NCBI GenBank assembly: GCA_002480565.1
Contig: DLCK01000060.1
Span: forward strand, 1 to 61,290
Origin: Phycisphaerales bacterium UBA7800
Lineage (GTDB): Bacteria > Planctomycetota > Phycisphaerae > Phycisphaerales > Phycisphaeraceae
DNA length: 61,290 nucleotides
Reading direction: 5' to 3'
Of this stretch, positions 17,009 to 25,841 are shown in pieces. The notes under the pieces were generated by a model. The model made no database searches and was not told the DNA's origin. It saw only the letters and a program-made list of their open reading frames with translations. The position numbers and the translations under genes were made by a program. Positions within the stretch are counted from its first letter, which is position 1, and each line of letters starts with the position of its first letter.

Positions 17009-18574
17009 ATGCCCAAAAATATCCCCAACTTCAAAACGTTTACCGAACTGGCCAAACAGGCCACTAAACCTGGTCAGGTGATCCCGGTCTTTCGTCGTTT
17101 GATGAGTGATCAACTCACGCCTGTCCTGGCCTACCGTCGACTGGTCCGCCCTGATGAACGCATGGCACCGAGCTTTCTGCTTGAGTCGGTCATCGGTGGT
17201 GATCGTCAAGGCCGCTACAGTTTCCTGGGTACCGATCCCGCAGCACAGGTCATCGCCCGTCGTAATACCGTGCAGTTTCTGGATCATGAAAATCCAGCCA
17301 ACAGTCGCAGCTATGAGTGTGCTGACCCCTTGCGCGATTTAGCCAACTATTCCGAAGCCTACAAACTCATCAAGGTGCCAGGCCTCCCGGACTTCACAGG
17401 TGGCTGGGTGGGTTGTGTGACCTATGATGCGGTGCGTTACCTTGAAGGTGAAAAACTCCCCAATCCACCGAAGGATGATCGCAATATTCCCGACATTCAC
17501 ATGCAGCTGTACAAGGAAGTGGTCGCATTCGACAACGTGCAGAAATGCGTGTTGGTGATCACCCATGTGGAGCCTGCGTTGTACGACTCCTTGGAAGATG
17601 CATACCAGCAAGCCAATGATCGACTTGAAGAGTTAGTCGAACGCATGGAGACACCTGCGGTCACTTTTGCAGGCCAGGAATTACCGGCTGGTGATATTGA
17701 TTTGGAGTCGCCGCCACCAGCGATGCCGCCAAGTAATATGGGGGATGGTGGATACCAGAAGTGCGTTGTCGATGGCAAAGAATTCATCATGGCAGGCGAC
17801 ATCTTCCAGTTCGTCCCATCGCAGCGATTTGATCTGGTTTGTGATGCGGACCCGTTTGATATTTACCGGGCGCTGCGCGTGGTCAACCCGTCTCCATATA
17901 TGTTTTACATGCAGATTCAAGGCTGTATCCTCGTGGGGGCGAGTCCTGAAATTCTCTGTCGTGTGCAGGATGGTCAAGTGACCAACCGACCCCTTGCAGG
18001 GACACGTCATCGAGGCAAGACCGAAGCGCAGGACATCGAGCTTGAAAAGGAATTACTTGCTGACCCCAAAGATCAATCCGAGCATATCATGCTTGTGGAT
18101 CTTGGTCGCAATGACGTGGGACGCGTAGCGAAGCCGGGGACGATCGAGTTGCCACGGATCATGAATGTCGAACGTTACAGTCACGTGATGCACATCAGTT
18201 CAACCGTCACTGGCAAACTCCGCGAAGACTGCACCTGCTGGGATGCTTTGCAAATGGCATTGCCCGTTGGCACAGTCAGTGGTGCGCCCAAAGTCCGAGC
18301 GATGCAGATCATTGATCAAATGGAGCCAACCCGTCGTGGACCCTATGCCGGGGCCGTGGGCTACGCGGACTTTGCAGGCAATATGGATATGGCCTTGGCG
18401 CTGCGAACCATGGTGGTCATGCCTCGTGAAGATGGCAAGTGGAATGTCTACATCCAGGTCGGCGCGGGCATCGTTGCGGACAGTGATCCAGACTCCGAAC
18501 ATCAGGAGACCGTCAACAAAGGCGCAGCCATGGCCAAGGCGGTGAAAGTCGCATCCGAAGCATTTGGACGTTGA
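17009..18574 (+). CDS. trpE: Anthranilate synthase component I
   Basis: 521 residues. Converts chorismate plus ammonia (from the TrpG glutaminase) to anthranilate, the first step of tryptophan synthesis. The N-terminal regulatory domain includes LLESV near residue 57, part of the feedback-inhibition site. The chorismate-binding domain shows NPSPYMFYM, ASPEILCR, RPLAGTRHRG, LVDLGRNDVGRV, SSTVTG and GTVSGAPKVRAM, all in family order. No trpG follows; the subunit must be encoded elsewhere. No Trp-rich leader peptide is seen upstream, but an inverted repeat occupies that space. Confidence 0.95.
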   Translation: MPKNIPNFKTFTELAKQATKPGQVIPVFRRLMSDQLTPVLAYRRLVRPDERMAPSFLLESVIGGDRQGRYSFLGTDPAAQVIARRNTVQFLDHENPANSRSYECADPLRDLANYSEAYKLIKVPGLPDFTGGWVGCVTYDAVRYLEGEKLPNPPKDDRNIPDIHMQLYKEVVAFDNVQKCVLVITHVEPALYDSLEDAYQQANDRLEELVERMETPAVTFAGQELPAGDIDLESPPPAMPPSNMGDGGYQKCVVDGKEFIMAGDIFQFVPSQRFDLVCDADPFDIYRALRVVNPSPYMFYMQIQGCILVGASPEILCRVQDGQVTNRPLAGTRHRGKTEAQDIELEKELLADPKDQSEHIMLVDLGRNDVGRVAKPGTIELPRIMNVERYSHVMHISSTVTGKLREDCTCWDALQMALPVGTVSGAPKVRAMQIIDQMEPTRRGPYAGAVGYADFAGNMDMALALRTMVVMPREDGKWNVYIQVGAGIVADSDPDSEHQETVNKGAAMAKAVKVASEAFGR

Positions 18575-18649
18575 GTGTTGGCATTCCAAAAGCCATCGCT
18601 TTGGTAAACACTTAATCTTCACCCGCCCCAATTGCCGATAGGTTTGTAT

Positions 18650-18922
18650 ATGCCCACGGATGTGAAAACCATTTTGAATCTGACCGTGCCTGTGATCGTG
18701 CAGGTCGGTGAACAGCGTGTTGCCATGGACGACGTGTTGACACTTTGCCCAGGTGCCATTTTGGAACTCAATAAAAGCGCGGAAATCGAACTGGACCTGC
18801 TGATTAACAATATTCGCATTGGTCAGGGCGTTGCAGTGAAAGTCGGTGAAAACTTCGGCTTTTCAGTGACCAAGATCAACTCCACCAAGGACATTGTCAA
18901 TGCCTTGGGGGGTGGCGGGTAA
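18650..18922 (+). CDS. FliN/SpoA-domain protein (flagellar motor switch-like)
   Basis: 90 residues, almost entirely one SpoA (surface presentation of antigens) domain: LNLTVPVIVQVGEQRVAMDD, LCPGAILELNK and NNIRIGQGVAVKVGENFGF, ending in the VTKI segment. FliN forms the C-ring that sets rotation direction. Length matches minimal FliN. It is 75 nt after trpE and ends at a strong terminator, with no other flagellar gene in the window. The frame is open to a TTG at 18632; the ATG at 18650 gives a normal N-terminus. It may serve a motor encoded elsewhere. Confidence 0.85.
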   Translation: MPTDVKTILNLTVPVIVQVGEQRVAMDDVLTLCPGAILELNKSAEIELDLLINNIRIGQGVAVKVGENFGFSVTKINSTKDIVNALGGGG

Positions 18923-18967
18923 AACTTAAGTCAATTAAAATGAATATATTACGTTAAGCAAGATGCA

Positions 18968-19006
18968 ATCCCACAGATGATCGGAGCCGATCTGTGGGAT
19001 TTTTTT
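18968..19006 (+). terminator. Intrinsic terminator after fliN-like gene
   Basis: 11-bp perfect stem ATCCCACAGAT/ATCTGTGGGAT with an 11-nt loop, followed by T6. Confidence 0.95.
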
Positions 19007-19381
19007 GTCTCCGGCTTTGCCCGATGACTCAGAATGGCTTGAGCGTTCAAATGGTGTTTTTATTACTTTTGGGGCCTTGGGTATAAAAATGGAACGTTTT
19101 TGTACCGTTTTATGTACTTTTTGCATTTTACGAGACCGTAATATTCAATGAATCAATATTGGGCCAGGCATAGTCGCAATTGAACCATGATGGCTATCTC
19201 GAAGACGCGATGATCCATGTTCACTTTTCAATGCAGGTACTCAGTCATTATTGAATATGGAGACTCGTTGCAACCGGCCAACGCAATTCAATGATGACAC
19301 AGCTCCATCGCGTGACTACAGTATGATCCAGTCGCATTACGATGCGTGGGGTGTCCCTTCCACTTGCTGCACAGCTCATCG
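19007..19381. other. Intergenic region without recognised genes
   Basis: 375 nt between the terminator and the sensor kinase. No ORF on either strand has support. It holds a direct repeat of AATATT flanking nine bases near 19140-19162 and a T-rich tract; I see no convincing promoter. Confidence 0.5.
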
Positions 19382-21487
19382 ATGAACAAACAGAGATCAT
19401 CATCCAACGTACCATTTCGGGCGACGATAGCTCGGCGGGTTTTGTTATACGTGATTCTGACAAGTATTGTTCTGGCGGTGGTGACCATTGTCATTCACAG
19501 GCAGCACGTTAAGCATCAGTATTTCGATATGCTTGAAGAGCACCTGCAGGTGATTGAAGATGGGTTGCTCCCCGTGTTGGCCATCGAAGCATATGACGCT
19601 AGTTTTGATGAGTTGCACATGATCCTTCGCTCGGTGACACAGGTGCCTGGCGTGCAGTTTGTCGAACTGTATTCAAATATTCCCGAGCATCATTTGCAGA
19701 TGTCAGCAGGCGATCCGCAATTACATTACGACGAGATTCGGACATGGGATTTACCTGCCAGCGATGATTCGGACGAAGTGCTCAACAATGGATATCTCAA
19801 GGGCCGTGTCAGTCATCAATACATCTATGACAAACTCGATGAGGAGTCAGGTCGGATGCTACTGATTGCAGTGCATCAGATATTGATTCTTTCGCTGGTC
19901 TACTTTGCCATTTTTCACATGAGCGTGACACGTCATCTATCCACGTTGGCCCGTCATTTAAGTCAGATCAGACTTGGCAATCTCGATACACGAGTGTCAT
20001 GGACCAAGCGGGCTCCCGCCAAGCAGCGGCCTGATGAACTGGACATTATTGCCAATGGGATTGATGAACTTTGCCAATACTTGTACAAGGAAATTTCACA
20101 GCGTGAAGATGCGATACAAGAGGTTGAGGCCAGTCGAGCTTTCTATCAACAGATTGTTGAGGATCAAGCCGAATTCATCGTGCGTTGTGATCGCGACAGT
20201 CAAATCACCTATGTCAATCATGCGTTATGTCGATACATAGGGATGGATCGCCAGCAGCTGATGAACGTGATCCTGTTGGATTATTTTGTAGAGTCCGACA
20301 TGCCTAAAATTCAGCAGATATTTGAACAGATTTCAGTCGAAAATTCCGTGGTTCAACATGACTTGTGGTTCTCACATCCAACACGAGGAAAACGGCTCAT
20401 CCATTGGACGACACGTGGTTACTTTGACGAGCAGGGTCAGTTGTCATTTCTTCAGTCGACCGGGACAGATATCACAGAGCATGCTCAAACACTTGAAGAT
20501 TTGCATCTGCGCAATTCGGCAGTGCAGTCGGCTCCGCACGGGATTGCCATCACGCAATGCGCCGAGCAGGATTTTGCAGTGGTCTATGTCAACCCGGGAT
20601 TCGAAAAAATGACCGGCTATGCCAGTGAAGAAATCGTCGGGCGAAACATGCGATTCCTGCATCGTCATGATAAAGACCAGCCCGGACTCGTTGCCCTGCG
20701 TGATGCCATTACCAATGGCTATCAAGTCGAAGTGACGCTGCGAAATTATCGTAAAGATGGTACACAGTATTGGGTTGAATTGGTCGTTACACCGATACGT
20801 AATGCCCAGGATCAAGTGACGCATTTCGTCAGTATTCAAACGGATGTGACTGAACGGATTCAGGCAAACGAAAGACAGCAACTGATGGTTCATGAGTTGG
20901 ACCATCGTGTGAAGAATGTGTTGGCAACTGTGATGGCATTGGCTGAGCAATCGCTTCGGGGTGCGGATGATTTGAAATCGTTCCAACTGGTTTTTACCGG
21001 GCGGGTCCAAGCCTTGGCTCGATCCCACGAAGCCTTGGCGCAGGAAAAATGGTCGGGCATTGATATGCAGGACCTGGTGGAACTGGTCATGGGGCATCAA
21101 CTCATTGAATGGTCCGACCGAATTCACATCCATGGCCCCAAAGTCCGCCTGGTTCCCAGACTCTCATCACCGTTGTCGATGACTTTACACGAACTACTCA
21201 CCAATGCCATGAAGTATGGCGCGCTCAAAGATAACTGTGGCAAACTGGACCTGTCATGGGATATCAGTGGACCAGCCGATCAACAGAATCTGCAAGTGAC
21301 CTGGAAAGAGTTCTGTCCTGTCTGCCCCGGTTGTTGTGATGGGACCCATATCCCAGGCGTGGGGATGAAATTGATCGAAGGGTTAATCAGCTATGAACTC
21401 AATGGCAAAGTGAAACATCACTTCACCGATGCAGGGTTGGTATGCCATATGACCGTCCCGAATCACAAAAACTTCTCACAAAGCTGA
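19382..21487 (+). CDS. Membrane PAS-PAS sensor kinase, HWE/HisKA_2 type
   Basis: 701 residues from the ATG at 19382. Two transmembrane helices (about 18-37 and 160-182) bracket a periplasmic domain of about 120 residues; a HAMP-like linker follows, then two PAS domains (the second with VVYVNPGFEKMTGY and GRNMRFLHRHDKDQ, resembling LOV/PAS but with His where flavin-LOV needs Cys). The dimerisation helix is ELDHRVKNVLATVMALAEQ with phospho-acceptor His, typical of HWE kinases, and the ATP lid begins TLHELLTNAMKYGAL. No cognate receiver is adjacent. Stimulus unknown; the periplasmic domain implies an extracytoplasmic ligand. Confidence 0.88.
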   Translation: MNKQRSSSNVPFRATIARRVLLYVILTSIVLAVVTIVIHRQHVKHQYFDMLEEHLQVIEDGLLPVLAIEAYDASFDELHMILRSVTQVPGVQFVELYSNIPEHHLQMSAGDPQLHYDEIRTWDLPASDDSDEVLNNGYLKGRVSHQYIYDKLDEESGRMLLIAVHQILILSLVYFAIFHMSVTRHLSTLARHLSQIRLGNLDTRVSWTKRAPAKQRPDELDIIANGIDELCQYLYKEISQREDAIQEVEASRAFYQQIVEDQAEFIVRCDRDSQITYVNHALCRYIGMDRQQLMNVILLDYFVESDMPKIQQIFEQISVENSVVQHDLWFSHPTRGKRLIHWTTRGYFDEQGQLSFLQSTGTDITEHAQTLEDLHLRNSAVQSAPHGIAITQCAEQDFAVVYVNPGFEKMTGYASEEIVGRNMRFLHRHDKDQPGLVALRDAITNGYQVEVTLRNYRKDGTQYWVELVVTPIRNAQDQVTHFVSIQTDVTERIQANERQQLMVHELDHRVKNVLATVMALAEQSLRGADDLKSFQLVFTGRVQALARSHEALAQEKWSGIDMQDLVELVMGHQLIEWSDRIHIHGPKVRLVPRLSSPLSMTLHELLTNAMKYGALKDNCGKLDLSWDISGPADQQNLQVTWKEFCPVCPGCCDGTHIPGVGMKLIEGLISYELNGKVKHHFTDAGLVCHMTVPNHKNFSQS

Positions 21488-21577
21488 CCGGGCTTCTTGC
21501 ATTGTTGACAACAAGTGATCAAACTATCACTTCGTCCTAAAACAAACGATTGTATTTCTCCATGGAGACCTTGAATC

Positions 21578-22615
21578 ATGGCACGACCTGTCACACTTTT
21601 TACCGGTCAATGGGCTGATCTGCCCTTTGAAACACTTTGCGCCAAAGCCGCGGAATTCGGCTACGACGGCTTGGAACTGGCTTGCTGGGGCGATCACTTC
21701 GATGTCCAGCAGGCACTCAAAAGCAAAAAATATTGTCAGCAAAAATGGGAAGTCCTCAAGGATAACGGACTCACCAGTTATGCCATTAGCGCCCATCTCG
21801 TTGGCCAGGCGATTTGTGACAATATTGATGAACGTCACAAATCGATTTTGCCCGATTACGTCTGGGGTAATGGTGAACCCGAAGGCGTCCGCAAGCGTGC
21901 CGCCAAGGAGATGATCGCCACCGCCAAGGCCGCGCGAAAGTTCATGGACGCCAAGCCCAAGGACGGCACCACATGGGGTCGCAAACCAGCCGTCGTCAAC
22001 GGCTTTACCGGGTCAAGCGTTTGGCACAGCATCTATGCCTTCCCGCCAACCGACCAGGCTTATTGGGAAAAGGGCTTTGTCGATTTTGCCAAGCGTTTTA
22101 CTCCGATCCTCAATGCCTTTGACAAGCTTAATGTGAACTTCGCCCTTGAGGTGCATCCCACGGAAATCGCCTTTGATATTGCCACCGCAGGTCGCGCGTT
22201 AAAAGCAGTCAAGAATCACAAGCGATTTGGTTTTAACTACGATCCGTCGCATCTTGCGTATCAAGGCGTGGACTACGTGAAGTTCATCCGTGATTTTGGT
22301 GATCGCATTTATCACTGTCACATGAAGGACGTCTGGTGGGGCCACGGAAATGGCGATGTCGGCGTCTTTGGCGGTCACACCGACTTTGCCGATGCGCGTC
22401 GTTTCTGGGACTTCCGATCACTGGGACATGGCGATGTGAACTTTGAAGAAATCATCGTCGCGCTCAATGACATGGGTTATCAAGGTCCATTAAGTGTCGA
22501 ATGGGAAGACAGCCGCATGGATCGCGAGCACGGCGCGACCGAAGCGTCGGACTTCGTGCGCAGTGTGGACTTCAAACCTTCGGACATCGCCTTCGACGGC
22601 CAGTTCGACCGCTGA
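21578..22615 (+). CDS. Sugar phosphate isomerase/epimerase-like TIM barrel
   Basis: 345 residues of the xylose-isomerase-like TIM-barrel (AP endonuclease 2) superfamily. Metal ligands are visible: LEVHPTEIAF (Glu, His), NYDPSHLAYQG (Asp, His), YHCHMKD (His) and VEWEDSRMD (Glu). Members isomerise or epimerise keto-sugars or inositol derivatives with a divalent metal. GGAGA lies 9 nt before the ATG. It stands between a sensor kinase and a REP transposase; context suggests carbohydrate catabolism but not a specific substrate. Confidence 0.88.
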   Translation: MARPVTLFTGQWADLPFETLCAKAAEFGYDGLELACWGDHFDVQQALKSKKYCQQKWEVLKDNGLTSYAISAHLVGQAICDNIDERHKSILPDYVWGNGEPEGVRKRAAKEMIATAKAARKFMDAKPKDGTTWGRKPAVVNGFTGSSVWHSIYAFPPTDQAYWEKGFVDFAKRFTPILNAFDKLNVNFALEVHPTEIAFDIATAGRALKAVKNHKRFGFNYDPSHLAYQGVDYVKFIRDFGDRIYHCHMKDVWWGHGNGDVGVFGGHTDFADARRFWDFRSLGHGDVNFEEIIVALNDMGYQGPLSVEWEDSRMDREHGATEASDFVRSVDFKPSDIAFDGQFDR

Positions 22616-22625
22616 AATCCGCAAC

Positions 22626-22646
22626 AAACCGCTTGCGGTTTAGCGC
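22626..22646. repeat. REP family A, 5' of the transposase gene
   Basis: AAACCGCTTGCGGTTT plus TAGCG-C, ending 24 nt before the transposase ATG and 10 nt after the stop of the isomerase gene. Confidence 0.9.
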
Positions 22647-22670
22647 ATTATTTTTACCGGGAGGATCAAC

Positions 22671-23321
22671 ATGGGCCAACCCCTGGTCATCGCGTACCAT
22701 TTGATATGGACCGCGTATGGCCAGTGGTTGCCCAACGATCCAAGAGGCAGCGGGTCGGATCAAATCACTTCCAACCTGATTGCAGAGCTTGGTGCTTTAC
22801 ATCTTGGCCGCAAACAGGTTCAGCCCTGCGGCCAGGTGATCCGGGATTTTTATGACAAAGCTCAACCTCTTCTCAAGCACACCGTCCATCGCTTTTCACT
22901 GTCCGATATTCATTTAATTGCTGACACCTTTGGCCAGGTCATCGTCGATTGCCGGTACACCTGTTATGCCTGCGCGATCATGCCCGATCACGTGCATCTG
23001 ATCATTCGCAAACATCGCGATGATGCAGAGACGATGATGGCCAAGCTCAAAGAACAATCAACTCATCGATTTCGCCAGGATCATGCAGTGGATGAACAAC
23101 ATCCGGTGTGGTCGGGTGGAAATGGTTGGAAAGTTTTTCTGTACCATCCCGACGATATTCAGCGGACGATCCGTTACGTGAATAAGAATCCAAGCCAGAG
23201 TCGTTTGCCCGATCAATATTGGTCGTACATCAAACCATACGATCGCTGGCCATTGCATCCGGGACATAGCCCCAATTCACCGTATGCCAAAGGTCTGCGA
23301 TCGATCGGTCGGTATCCGTGA
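22671..23321 (+). CDS. REP-associated tyrosine transposase (RAYT/Y1_Tnp-like)
   Basis: 216 residues of the IS200-like Y1 transposase superfamily. The N-terminal TAYGQWLPNDPRGS block and the HUH motif MPDHVHLII (His-Val-His) are diagnostic; a conserved C-terminal helix RTIRYVNKNP carries the likely catalytic Tyr. GGGAGGA lies 6 nt before the ATG. RAYTs are single-copy, vertically kept transposases that mobilise REP palindromes. Here palindromes of identical sequence flank the gene on both sides (22626-22646 and 23367-23423), which fits the RAYT-REPIN arrangement. No terminal inverted repeats of a full insertion sequence are seen. Confidence 0.88.
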   Translation: MGQPLVIAYHLIWTAYGQWLPNDPRGSGSDQITSNLIAELGALHLGRKQVQPCGQVIRDFYDKAQPLLKHTVHRFSLSDIHLIADTFGQVIVDCRYTCYACAIMPDHVHLIIRKHRDDAETMMAKLKEQSTHRFRQDHAVDEQHPVWSGGNGWKVFLYHPDDIQRTIRYVNKNPSQSRLPDQYWSYIKPYDRWPLHPGHSPNSPYAKGLRSIGRYP

Positions 23322-23366
23322 AAGGTTGTATCTTTGGGAAACGATTGGTGGTTGTTGATCTGTTCT

Positions 23367-23423
23367 AGCGCTAAACCGCAAGCGGTTTGATACGGATATA
23401 AAAACCGCTTGCGGTTTAGCGCT
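23367..23423. repeat. REPIN: two REP family A copies in inverted orientation
   Basis: Two perfect 22-nt inverted arms at 23367-23388 and 23402-23423, each AGCGCT plus AAACCGCAAGCGGTTT, separated by 13 nt. Each arm is itself palindromic, so the element can fold as nested hairpins. It lies 45 nt after the transposase stop. Confidence 0.92.
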
Positions 23424-23529
23424 GCAACGCACGTTCAATAACCAGAGAACACGCAGCAGATACAACAACCCCTCAGCAACTTGCGCAATCGCTTTGACTA
23501 CTGATCGCAACTAAAAACCAGAAAAGTTA

Positions 23530-23575
23530 AAACCGCAGGATGTTTGGTTCTCAAACATCTTGCGGTTTATTTTTT
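23530..23575 (+). terminator. Terminator-like hairpin built on REP ends
   Basis: 17-bp stem with one G-T pair; left arm AAACCGCAGGATGTTTG, loop GTTCT, right arm mirrored, then ATTTTTT. Both ends carry the family A core AAACCGCA/TGCGGTTT, suggesting a REP co-opted as terminator. Confidence 0.8.
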
Positions 23576-23595
23576 ATGCGGTACATTCGATTGGT

Positions 23596-25056
23596 ATGTC
23601 CAAGCACCCCAACATATTGTTTTTAATGAGTGATGAACATCGGCCTGACGTATTGGGTTATGCAGGCAATAATGTCGTCCGCACGCCAGTATTGGATTCG
23701 ATAGCTCAGGACGCGGTGGTGTTCAATAACGCTTATACGCCAAGTCCGATCTGCATTCCGGCGCGTCAGTGTCTGGCAGCAGGGCAGTTGCCTCGGACGT
23801 GTAAAGCTCAGCGGTATGGCGATGACATCCCGCCATTTTCCATGACATGGGCCAAACGCTTGTCACAGTTTGGATACGCATCAGTCTGTGCAGGCAAGTT
23901 GCATCACGACGGCCCGGATCAGATGCAGGGTTGGACGACGCGCATCGGTTCGGACATGAATGTGGAGCCCAAGTACATTCCCGGTCGCGATGATCAGAGC
24001 TTCAAAGCGTTTCGTCATCCATCGAGTTATCGCAGTCGTGATGAAGCTGGCGAAGTCGTCCGCGCAGGCGTCGGGCATGGCCGATATACCCATGACCGTG
24101 ACGCGCATGCGCTAGCTGGTGTCAAGCCGTTTATCGAACATCACTACAACGATGTCTATGCAGACAAACCCTGCGCCAATCAACCGCTGCTTTTGAAGGT
24201 CAGTTTTAACCGCCCGCACTTGCCGTATCTCACGACGGAAGAGAAGATCAACTACTACCTCAACCGTGTCCCAATTTATGTTCAGGGGCCGGACTTTGAA
24301 CATCATGCACTTAACCGTGGTAAAGCAGTTGTCGACGAAGACGGCATTACCGCGCGCGATATCCGTAAAGCCACCGCCGCCTACTACGGGATGGTTGAGG
24401 AGATCGACGAAGACTATGGCAAAGTCATCACTGACCTTGAGCATGTTGGCCAGGATATGGATGACTGGTGGATCGTCTTTACGGCTGATCATGGCTCGAT
24501 GCTCGGGCAACACGGGACATGGTCCAAGGGGAAATTTTATGAAGGTTCCGTGCGCGTGCCTTTGATGATTCGCCCGCCCAAGTCGGTTCGACAGCAGTGG
24601 GGGATGACGCCTGGCCAGACACGTTTTGTGGATCAGAATGTCAACACCTCTGACCTGTTTACCACGATCTGTCAGATGGCGGATGTGCCCTTGCCTGAAA
24701 AAGAGACGACGGTATTCGGGGCCGGCCTGGACTCGCGGAGTTTATTTCCCTTGATGCAGTCGGATACGGCGGTGACCGATTGGAATGACGAAACCATCAG
24801 CCAATTTGCAGGTAAAGAATTGATGATCAAGCGTGGCGCATTGAAGTATCAGTTTTATGAAAACGCTCAGTCACCACAGATGGCAGAGGTCTTATTTGAC
24901 CTTGATGCGGACGCCAGTGAACGAGTTAATCTCATCAATGAACCGCGGTATGTAAAAGCACTGGCAGGATTCCGAGCGCGTTGTGCACAGTTGGGTTTTG
25001 GCCCCGATGCTGACGAAGCGTATGTCAACGCAGGCTATGCACCGTTGTCGCATTAG
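23596..25056 (+). CDS. Sulfatase (formylglycine-dependent, CIPAR type)
   Basis: 486 residues of the alkaline-phosphatase/arylsulfatase superfamily; hydrolyses sulfate esters, probably on a polysaccharide. The active-site motif CIPAR is at 53-57, with Cys53 the residue converted to formylglycine. Metal ligands: MSDEH at the N-terminus and TADHGSMLGQHG near residue 295. There is no signal peptide from the ATG at 23596, so the enzyme appears cytoplasmic. TACATT lies 8 nt upstream and no Shine-Dalgarno is present. The gene overlaps the convergent kinase-like gene by 4 nt at the stop codons. Confidence 0.92.
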   Translation: MSKHPNILFLMSDEHRPDVLGYAGNNVVRTPVLDSIAQDAVVFNNAYTPSPICIPARQCLAAGQLPRTCKAQRYGDDIPPFSMTWAKRLSQFGYASVCAGKLHHDGPDQMQGWTTRIGSDMNVEPKYIPGRDDQSFKAFRHPSSYRSRDEAGEVVRAGVGHGRYTHDRDAHALAGVKPFIEHHYNDVYADKPCANQPLLLKVSFNRPHLPYLTTEEKINYYLNRVPIYVQGPDFEHHALNRGKAVVDEDGITARDIRKATAAYYGMVEEIDEDYGKVITDLEHVGQDMDDWWIVFTADHGSMLGQHGTWSKGKFYEGSVRVPLMIRPPKSVRQQWGMTPGQTRFVDQNVNTSDLFTTICQMADVPLPEKETTVFGAGLDSRSLFPLMQSDTAVTDWNDETISQFAGKELMIKRGALKYQFYENAQSPQMAEVLFDLDADASERVNLINEPRYVKALAGFRARCAQLGFGPDADEAYVNAGYAPLSH

Positions 25057-25841
25057 ACGGTTGGCAAATCGATGACGAAACCGTTTTCGGGTTTGTTCAC
25101 ATCAATGTTCATATTCCCACCATGAATCATGATGATATGTCGTGAGAGCCATAACGCCATGGTGCCGGTGCTGGTGGTCAGGTGTTGTTCCAAGGGGATG
25201 GCAAGTGGATCATCGGTTTGTGATGCAGCAAGTTGCTGGGCAAACTGCGTGAGCATTTCCACATTGTCAGCTGGGATATTGATCGTCACATAATCTTCGT
25301 TGATTGTCAGGGTGCTGTTGACCGCATTGGTATGGGGTTGGGACCAGGGCGTCCACTGACAATAGCAGGCGCTTAACGCGACACCTAGCATGTCCCCCAT
25401 GGCAACCACACGGATGTCTGTTGCATTCACAAGCATCTGCTCGGGATGTGTTTCCTTGGAATCGAGCCGTTCCATAATCTGTTGTTGGAAGATTTCTGCC
25501 AAGGACATGGTTTGTGACGTGGCATAGGCATACTTGTTGGCTGACTGGCTAAGCAGGATCAGGTCGTTGGAGATGCTGATGACTTTCTTGACATCCTCTC
25601 GGGCCTTGATGCGAATGTTTTCGACATTGAGTTCTTCAGGTAACGGAGTGTCAGGATAATCAGCTTGAATCTGTTCGACCATCTCGAGCATGCCCAGGGC
25701 ACAATGCACATTGGCCAAGTCATGGCGAGCGTGTCTGGCAAAGTAGTATGCCAACTGTGCGTGCGTGTCCCATTGGCGTTGACTTTGATTGTCAAGGCAG
25801 GGTGATTGGGTACGCGAATGGGCTGGGTTAAGCAATGTCAT
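25053..25841 (-). CDS. Degenerate histidine-kinase-like protein
   Basis: 262 residues. The segment FARHARHDLANVHCALGMLEM looks like a dimerisation helix with a phospho-acceptor-like His. The C-terminus (STGTMALWLSRHIIMIHGGN ... GFVIDLPTV) follows the G2-box-to-end pattern of HATPase_c. However, the N-box region MLGVALSACYCQW lacks the Mg-binding Asn, and the glycine-rich lid is eroded, so ATP binding is doubtful. It overlaps the REC-HDOD gene by 4 nt (ATGA) and is last in that operon. It could be a pseudokinase or phosphotransfer partner for the receivers. Confidence 0.7.
   Translation of the reverse strand: MTLLNPAHSRTQSPCLDNQSQRQWDTHAQLAYYFARHARHDLANVHCALGMLEMVEQIQADYPDTPLPEELNVENIRIKAREDVKKVISISNDLILLSQSANKYAYATSQTMSLAEIFQQQIMERLDSKETHPEQMLVNATDIRVVAMGDMLGVALSACYCQWTPWSQPHTNAVNSTLTINEDYVTINIPADNVEMLTQFAQQLAASQTDDPLAIPLEQHLTTSTGTMALWLSRHIIMIHGGNMNIDVNKPENGFVIDLPTV

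Noticed and set aside
16517..17287. 256-codon minus-strand frame across the unknown gene and start of trpE
   Set aside because: Runs antisense through conserved coding and through the inverted repeat; no family motif.
19140..19162. AATATT direct repeat before the sensor kinase
   Set aside because: Short AT sequence expected by chance in this AT-rich gap.
20444..21133. 229-codon minus-strand frame opposite the HWE kinase
   Set aside because: Antisense to PAS and kinase motifs; no start signal.
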